Positions 58,701 through 64,000 of a stretch of DNA of 64,000 bases are shown here, in pieces. Below the pieces are notes generated by a model. It was not told the origin of the DNA. It did not search any database and saw nothing but the letters and a program-made list of their open reading frames with translations. The DNA comes from Xiphophorus maculatus (lineage: Eukaryota > Chordata > Actinopteri > Cyprinodontiformes > Poeciliidae): positions 10,900,501 to 10,964,500 of the forward strand of contig NC_036447.1 of the NCBI RefSeq assembly GCF_002775205.1, in the 5' to 3' direction. Made by a program: the position numbers and the translations under genes. The number at the start of each line of letters is the position of its first letter. The first letter of the stretch is position 1.

Positions 58701-61700
58701 TCATGAGACCGATAAGATGCCAGACATACTATTTCCACTTGTAGAGCTCTTTAAGGGCCTCTAACTTGACCATCTGTTTTGCAGCACTTGAAAAAGTATT
58801 CATGCATGGCAACCTTTTCCATTTTTGATCACATTACACTCACAAACCTGGCTGGGATTTTAGTTGACAGACCATTACAAAGCAATGCATAATTGTGAAG
58901 TAGAAGGAAAATGATACATGAATTTAAAAATGTTTAGTGGTTCACATACAGTATGTACTCAGCTTCCTTTATTCTTTTTCTAAATTGAATCCCTTGCAAC
59001 TAATTAGTTCCAAAGTTGTTTATAATACACAAGAGGCAAACAACCCTCTTGTGTATTATAAATCCAGCTGTTCTGAGGCCTCAGAAGTTTGTTAGAGAAC
59101 AAACAGCAACATGAAACCCTGAACATTGCTCTCCACCTAAACTGAAAAAAACAGCAAGGAGATTATTAATCAGAGAATAATCCGATTATAATAATAGATT
59201 AATTATCAGATTAATCAGATTAATTAATCTGATTAATCGGTAGCTTTGGAGGAGCTGCTGAGATCCACGGCTCAGCTGGAAGAATCTATCTGGCTGAATG
59301 GTTTCAGGGGACTCTGCAAGCATGTAGGAAGACTTTAGTCAGGTGAAACCAGATGGGGTTTTTTTGGACACAAAAAAAACAACATCTGTGGTGGAGAATT
59401 AACATTGCACATGAAATATGGAAAGCTGGTCAAAACATACCCTGAAATATCTGCTGTTGTAACCGCAGTGAAAGGTGGTCCAACAAAGTGCTGACTGAGT
59501 GGCTGAATATAAATGAGAGATCCACTTTTTGGACTTTTAGTCATGAACACGTTTTAAAGCCCTTTCCCTCTAGTTCAGTTATGGAATGTTTTGTCTTGGT
59601 CTATCAATAGAATTCAGTAAAAAACATTAAAGTTCATGTATATAAATTGGAATATTCAAGTGTTTTAAATACTTTTGCAGGACACCGTTTGAATGTTTTC
59701 AATTTTGAGCTACTGTTTCCCTCCTATTTTTTATTTGGAGCTTATAAAATATATTGTGAAAATAATTGTCATTTTTGTCTTGACTTGAGTCATCACTGAT
59801 TTTGTGTTAATTAAAAAAATACATTGTGTATTGCATATTATTTGATTGTAATTGGGTGCATTTTTCTAATTTTTCTTCGAAAGACTCCAGAGCTTTTAAA
59901 CAATGCAGTAGCAATATCAGAATTGGTATGAAATATAAAATATTTTTCTTAGTATTAGTACTGAAGTTTATTTTTTTCTAATTTAGCACCCCTACTCACC
60001 ACTTGGTCGTATTCTGTGATGTATCGGATCTCATTGGTGGAGATGAAGTTCACAAGTCCATCAGAGTTTAACGTCTTGGCCTCAGCAAGAACCAGGTTCT
60101 CCTGATGATTATCTGCCTAGATCACAAGATAGATACGTGGGACAAAGTTAGAATCATCATCATCATAAAAACTCCTGTATCCCTAATAATAAAGACATGC
60201 ATAAACCCTTTAAATGGTTTGAGGCACTTTTCTGAAGAGGCTGATGGTTCCTGAAGAGATGCTGAAGTCAGCCCACACTTCCTTCACTGTGCAAATGGCT
60301 GCAGGGACAAAGTCAACTTTCTGTGAAACTGCCAGAAGTTCCTCGTATCCAAAGCTCTCCTCATTCTAAAAAAAGAAAAGATAGTGTCAATCTTCTCTTA
60401 TCACACCATCCATTCTTATTTCTTCAAAAGTGTGTCTTCATGACATTCGTCTACACCGTCTTGGCCTCTACTGCTGAATGTCTTCCATGAGATTGTAATC
60501 ACTCTGACATAAATCTTATGTAACCTGGCCAAGACTGTCTGAGGTTGCAGGGAACACTGTGGACTGTCGGTGGGAAAAGAAGTGGAAAAGTTAAAGAGAA
60601 AAATGGAGGCTGCCTCAAAGAGGGGTGAATCATTGCTATTTTTGAGACACTGTTTTATGAGCTCTGGCAATCTGATTTTTCATTTTGAAGCCTCCGTGTG
60701 ATCATTCTTTGTGAGTCACTGCTCCAATATTTTGGTCTCATGTTGCCTCCAGCATCCAGCTCCGTGCTATCCTCAGATGCTCTTGCTACTCCATTCTCCT
60801 CCTCATGAACCTCCTCCCTGCACTTTGCAGTTGTGGACATAAAAGTCTGCTGAGCCAATCCCGCAAGTCTTAGTATGTATTTCCTGTTAGTTCTTCCATC
60901 TTCCCACACAAGCAGCGTCTGGCCAAAGAGGTTTGGACAGAAGGACACTGTCTCTTCTCTGCCAAAGATGTGGTGACAGGAAGTATATCATTCATCAAAA
61001 TCTATTTGTGAGAATATAGTATTATAATGATCAGGTTAAGAATGGCTGCTTTTTAGACATCACATTTTTCATCTTTCCCAGAATTGTTCTTTTCAACGAC
61101 TTTCTTTCTGCCAGGTCAGGTTTTTGACATGTATCACAAATAGCTGTCAACAGATTTCCCACCTGAGCATTGTATTTCTGCAGCTCCTCTAGAGTTACCA
61201 TGAACCTCTTGGTTGCTTTCCTCAATAATGTTTTTACCCAGCCTGTTGACCGCCATGTCCTGGTGGGTTTGCAGTAGCGATGGGCAATTATCATATTGTT
61301 TAGGATGTGACACTAGTGGCTTTAATCATTTAACATGAGCAAGGGCAAAGAAAGAGGATGATATGATGTAAATATCCAAGGATCGGGATTCAGCTGTGAT
61401 GAGAATCTCCATTTATGCCTTATATGGTCAACAGGATATCATCTTAATAACTCTGTTTCTCCACAACTGTCTCCCTGACCAGTCTTCTCTCTTCCTTGGC
61501 TTTCATTATGCTGCTTGTTTATTAATGTTTTCCAACAAACCTTTAAGGACTTCACAGATCAACTGGATTTATGGTCAGATTAAATTACACATAAGTGGAG
61601 TCTGTTTACTAATGAGGTGATTTGTGAGGTCAGTTGGTTGCACTGGGCCTTATTAAGGGGTTTTCAGAGTTAAAAGGACCCACACTACAGTTTTAAGATT

Positions 61701-62694
61701 TCTTCTGAAAGAAAATATGAAAGCCATGTATCCTCCACTTCTCTAATATAATCAGTTGATACCGTCTCCTGATTAGCTGACTTCTGAAGGCATCATTAAC
61801 TTCTCTGACCTCCAGGAATCCGATGACCACCACTTCAGCAGAGTCGATGAAGGCTTTAACAGCTTTCATATCATCAAGCTTTGGAACGTCACTTTCTGCG
61901 AATCAAAAACATAACACGACATGGCATAAAGTGTTTTTACCCAGCATGGTGACAAGGCCACAATAGCTGCTGTAGCTTCCAGCTTCCATGTGCTCTATAT
62001 TCAGAGATCACTTGTTATTGTGGGCGAGGTGATTAGAGAGTAACAGAAACACTACACATCAAATTTTAAGACGTTTAAAGCAAAGCGTTAATTTTTTTAA
62101 ATTAGAACAACTTTTTCAGCAAATTGTATCGATGCACAATTAACTGGAACCTCAATAAAATATGTTTTATCAGAACAGAGAGTAAACATGTTAATGTTAG
62201 ATTTTAGCAAACTGTTCCTCTTAATAACACTGGAGCAAGATACAAGTTTTTCTGTTTTGTGGTTGGTAAAAAAAGATGTTGCTCCTGAAAAGAAAAACTG
62301 ATTTGGGATACTATAATGTCCAGAAAATCATGAGTTAAGTTGGATACCATTTTAATACTAATGTAGACCATGTAATTCTAATTTAAAGTACTCTGTTATT
62401 ATTTCTAAGCATATTTCACAAATATCAAAATGGGACTCAGTATTAGCAAATACCTGACCTTCAAATAGTCAGATCAGAATCTTGAACAAATATCCTGATT
62501 GACACACAGGAGGAGTAATCTCTAGTGGCTCGTTGCTTTAAGGGAGGCACAAAGCTGTTCAATGTGTTATCAGAGTGGAAACATTCTAGAGAAGATGCAC
62601 AGAAAAACTCAGAGAAAATATGAAGCAACTTACCTTTTTCTTTTTCGGCAATGACAGAGGACACCAGAAGGGTCAAACACAGAGTGACCAGCAT
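55745..62694 (-). CDS. erp27: Endoplasmic reticulum protein 27 (ERP27)
   Basis: ERP27 is a redox-inactive member of the protein disulfide isomerase family; it lies in the ER lumen, binds unfolded chains and docks on PDIA3. Exons: 62634-62694, 61810-61895, 60228-60365, 60000-60116, 58546-58671, 58150-58347, 55745-55780; GT-AG, phases match, 253 residues (human 273). A signal peptide covers 1-16 (MLVTLCLTLLVSSVIA). A first thioredoxin-like fold (b domain) spans about 21-135 (DVPKLDDMKAVKAFIDSAEVV onwards) and a second (b' domain) about 136-235 (TAVGLFNSEVKTHLVIFANR, FLFVLINGG). No CXXC is present, as expected for ERP27. The tiny last exon, 2.4 kb away, encodes KQAGEEAKTEL; KTEL is a KDEL-type ER-retention signal. 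Introns 1-5 hold two Tc1 relics and the last intron another. Confidence 0.95.
56055..56245 (+). mobile_element. Tc1-like transposon fragment
   Basis: In the last ERP27 intron, 'gatgctcaggtcaaatgagac' (W-S-D-E) is followed by 'gtgaaacatggtggtggcagcgtcatg' (K-H-G-G-G-S-V-M) and 'gggaagctgctcaaagttgg', in transposase order and on the plus strand. Confidence 0.8.
58783..59690 (+). mobile_element. Tc1-like transposon copy with both ends, internally deleted
   Basis: The left end reads 'cacttgaaaaagtattcatgc' and the right end 'ttttaaatacttttgcagga', its inverse in outline. Between them come the terminal blocks (acaaacctggctgggattttagttgacagacc), the 'gtttgttagagaaca' block at 59086, a short transposase remnant and the last 'gcagtgaaaggtggtccaac' block near 59467. 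Most of the transposase is deleted, so this is MITE-like. Near 59019-59062 it also contains a perfect 18-bp-arm palindrome. It is in ERP27 intron 4. Confidence 0.85.
60900..61765 (-). mobile_element. Tc1-like transposon relic, reverse orientation
   Basis: In ERP27 intron 2. The minus-strand frame at 61031-61294 contains TLLRKATKRFMVTLEELQKYNAQV, matching the Tc1 A-L-I-R-E-A-A-K-R-P-M-V-T-L-E-E-L-Q region. On the plus strand 'cttccttggctttcattatgctgctt' and 'ttccaacaaaccttt' near 61490-61540 are the reverse of the region before the transposase start, and 'gccatgtatcctccacttc' near 61724 is the terminal repeat. The sequence below 60900 may be the rest of the same copy, but I cannot match it. 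Confidence 0.8.
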
Positions 62695-62699
62695 GTTTG

Positions 62700-63470
62700 G
62701 ACCAATTTAGCTCACAGGGAAGAAGGCACAGAGAAAGCCGAGCAAGGAAAGCCCAGGACACTGTGTCTGTTCTTTTCTGTCCCCTCTACTCTATCTGTGA
62801 CGGTTGCCTCATGGCTGCCAGCAGAGACTGCAGCCACTTCTGTGGGTTGTGATTGGAAGCTTTGTGGGAATCGTCCAGGTGCTCCTCAGAAGTTGGACAA
62901 TCAGCAATCTTAGACTACGTGTCACTGTGCAACAGGAGACACGTGTGAGTGTGTGTGTCTATCCTTGTCTCCATATCTAACTCTAGGGATGTTGGTATCA
63001 AAACTCACAAGGTCGGTTCCACTAGTCTTTCATTTGGCTCCATCACACACTCACATTCTTTAAATGTTTCACTTTCATTTGCACTTTTAATCTGGGAAAC
63101 ATGCAGAGAAGATGCAGTCAGTGTTTAGGATACCTGTGTGAGGAGTTAAGCACCAAGTTTAACCAAAGTGTAATTTTCTACTTTCACCACATGATGGAAA
63201 CGTATCCCATTTATTTACCTCCAAGCAGAACAAAGCCATCTCACTCTCTGACATTAACATCAAACTTTTCCAGTTTGACATTATTATTCCCAACATTATT
63301 TATGTTTACCTTCTTTATACTCAGAGCTTTTATGCATAGTGACATTATTATGCCTTTGAATTATTTGGGAAAGCCCAGATGACAATGTCCTCTCTTTGAT
63401 GGCCTCTCATTAATTGAGATAATTGGATGCACACCAATGTTAGGGCACCGCCAGTAACACACTAATTTAT
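62700..63470. other. Region upstream of ERP27, no gene seen
   Basis: This must contain the ERP27 promoter, but I see no TATA box. A (GT)n-like run is at about 62944-62960. No other feature is recognised. Confidence 0.45.
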
Positions 63471-63475
63471 GGAAC

Positions 63476-63840
63476 TTATCAAAAAATCTAAAGAAAGCTG
63501 TCAAGACATGAGTAAGAGAATGGTGGTCATCCTCAAGAGAAATTTGTCCTTGTGTCCAAATGTCAGATGCCTGATGGTTCAGTTTATGTAGGTATAAATG
63601 TTTTGGAAATGTCTGGACATCAGCAAAGAGATGGATTCTGTGTCCCAGAGATGAGATTTGATGTGTGCTTTAACCGTGGGACAAAAGCAAAATACATTGT
63701 TGGATTCTGTTGGAAGTAGGTAGATAAACATGGACTGAAAAGCCACTCAGGGAGAATAAAGCCATTACTCTGAAATGACCAGATTACAGTTTGCAAATTA
63801 CACACAGAGACAAAATTCTAGCAAATTATTGTTAGATGTG
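63476..63840 (+). mobile_element. Sleeping Beauty-type Tc1-like transposon fragment
   Basis: Blocks 'gatgcctgatggttcagttt', 'gagatggattctgtgtcccagagatgag', 'tgtgctttaaccgtgggacaaaagcaaaa', 'ggactgaaaagccactcagggagaataaagccattactc' and 'tttgcaaattacacacagagacaaa' follow the gene of the salmonid/Sleeping Beauty group in order on the plus strand (Q-R-D-E, K-K-P-L-L, F-A-N..H-R-D-K). The 3' half is missing. It is the same subgroup as the copy at 37840-38810. Confidence 0.8.
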
Positions 63841-64000
63841 GGATACCAAGAAACTCAAGTTATCCGTTTTTTAAAGGAAGCCATGCAAAATAATATGTGT
63901 AATCTCATTACACATATTATTATTAAACTCTCTCATTATTCTGGTATTTAGCAAATAGAAATACTGACCAAAGGCAGTAAAAGTCTTAGTTTGATTTAAT

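Noticed and set aside
60416-60948. Two minus-strand open frames in ERP27 intron 2
   Set aside because: I could not match them to a transposase or host gene. They lie next to a Tc1 relic and may be its unreadable part, so they are not called as genes.

Overview
The window looks like nuclear DNA of a ray-finned (teleost) fish. It carries intron-containing vertebrate genes in compact form, a fish-type osteocalcin with a long phospho-acidic propeptide, many Tc1-like transposon relics and a Helitron/Helentron-like element. A percomorph, perhaps killifish-like, host is my inference from the repeat mix; the species cannot be fixed from the sequence. I see no retrovirus-like or LTR element and no CRISPR or bacterial feature.

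Layout. Positions 1-12,900 are AT-rich and hold no gene I can support: a Tc1 relic (about 1,931-2,955), a piggyBac-type MITE with TTAA duplications (8,467-8,823) and a long (AT)n tract (11,546-11,650). A CpG-rich block (12,900-14,120) looks like a promoter region. A small, unrecognised single-span membrane protein follows (coding exon from 16,640, probable leader exon ending 14,977). UTP6 lies on the minus strand (19,589-29,335; 19 exons, 594 aa); its first intron carries the Helentron-like element and other introns hold LINE and DNA-transposon scraps. RHBDD2 runs the other way from 30,134 with an uninterrupted coding exon. OCIAD1 is on the minus strand (32,330-34,617; 8 exons, 247 aa). SLC34A2 is on the plus strand (36,758-45,529; 13 coding exons, 654 aa). 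An osteocalcin of the fish OC2 type is on the minus strand (49,334-50,252; 4 exons, 187 aa), followed by ERP27 on the minus strand (55,745-62,694; 7 exons, 253 aa). The last kilobase holds a Sleeping Beauty-like Tc1 fragment.

I rebuilt each multi-exon gene by hand. Every junction has GT-AG ends, phases match, and each frame stays open from ATG to stop, so all look intact. The genes do not form one pathway: UTP6 serves 18S rRNA processing, RHBDD2 is a Golgi/ER rhomboid-like membrane protein, OCIAD1 belongs to endosomes and mitochondria, SLC34A2 imports phosphate at apical membranes, OC2 binds bone mineral, and ERP27 is an ER chaperone-like protein. Two points link them: SLC34A2 and OC2 both concern phosphate and mineral, and OC2-ERP27 adjacency recalls the tetrapod MGP-ERP27 neighbourhood.

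The main points for follow-up are the Helentron-like element with six units of about 128 bp, the TTAA MITE, the Gla-protein/ERP27 synteny, the intronless catalytic-serine-lacking rhomboid, the unknown 69-residue protein and several near-perfect palindromes.
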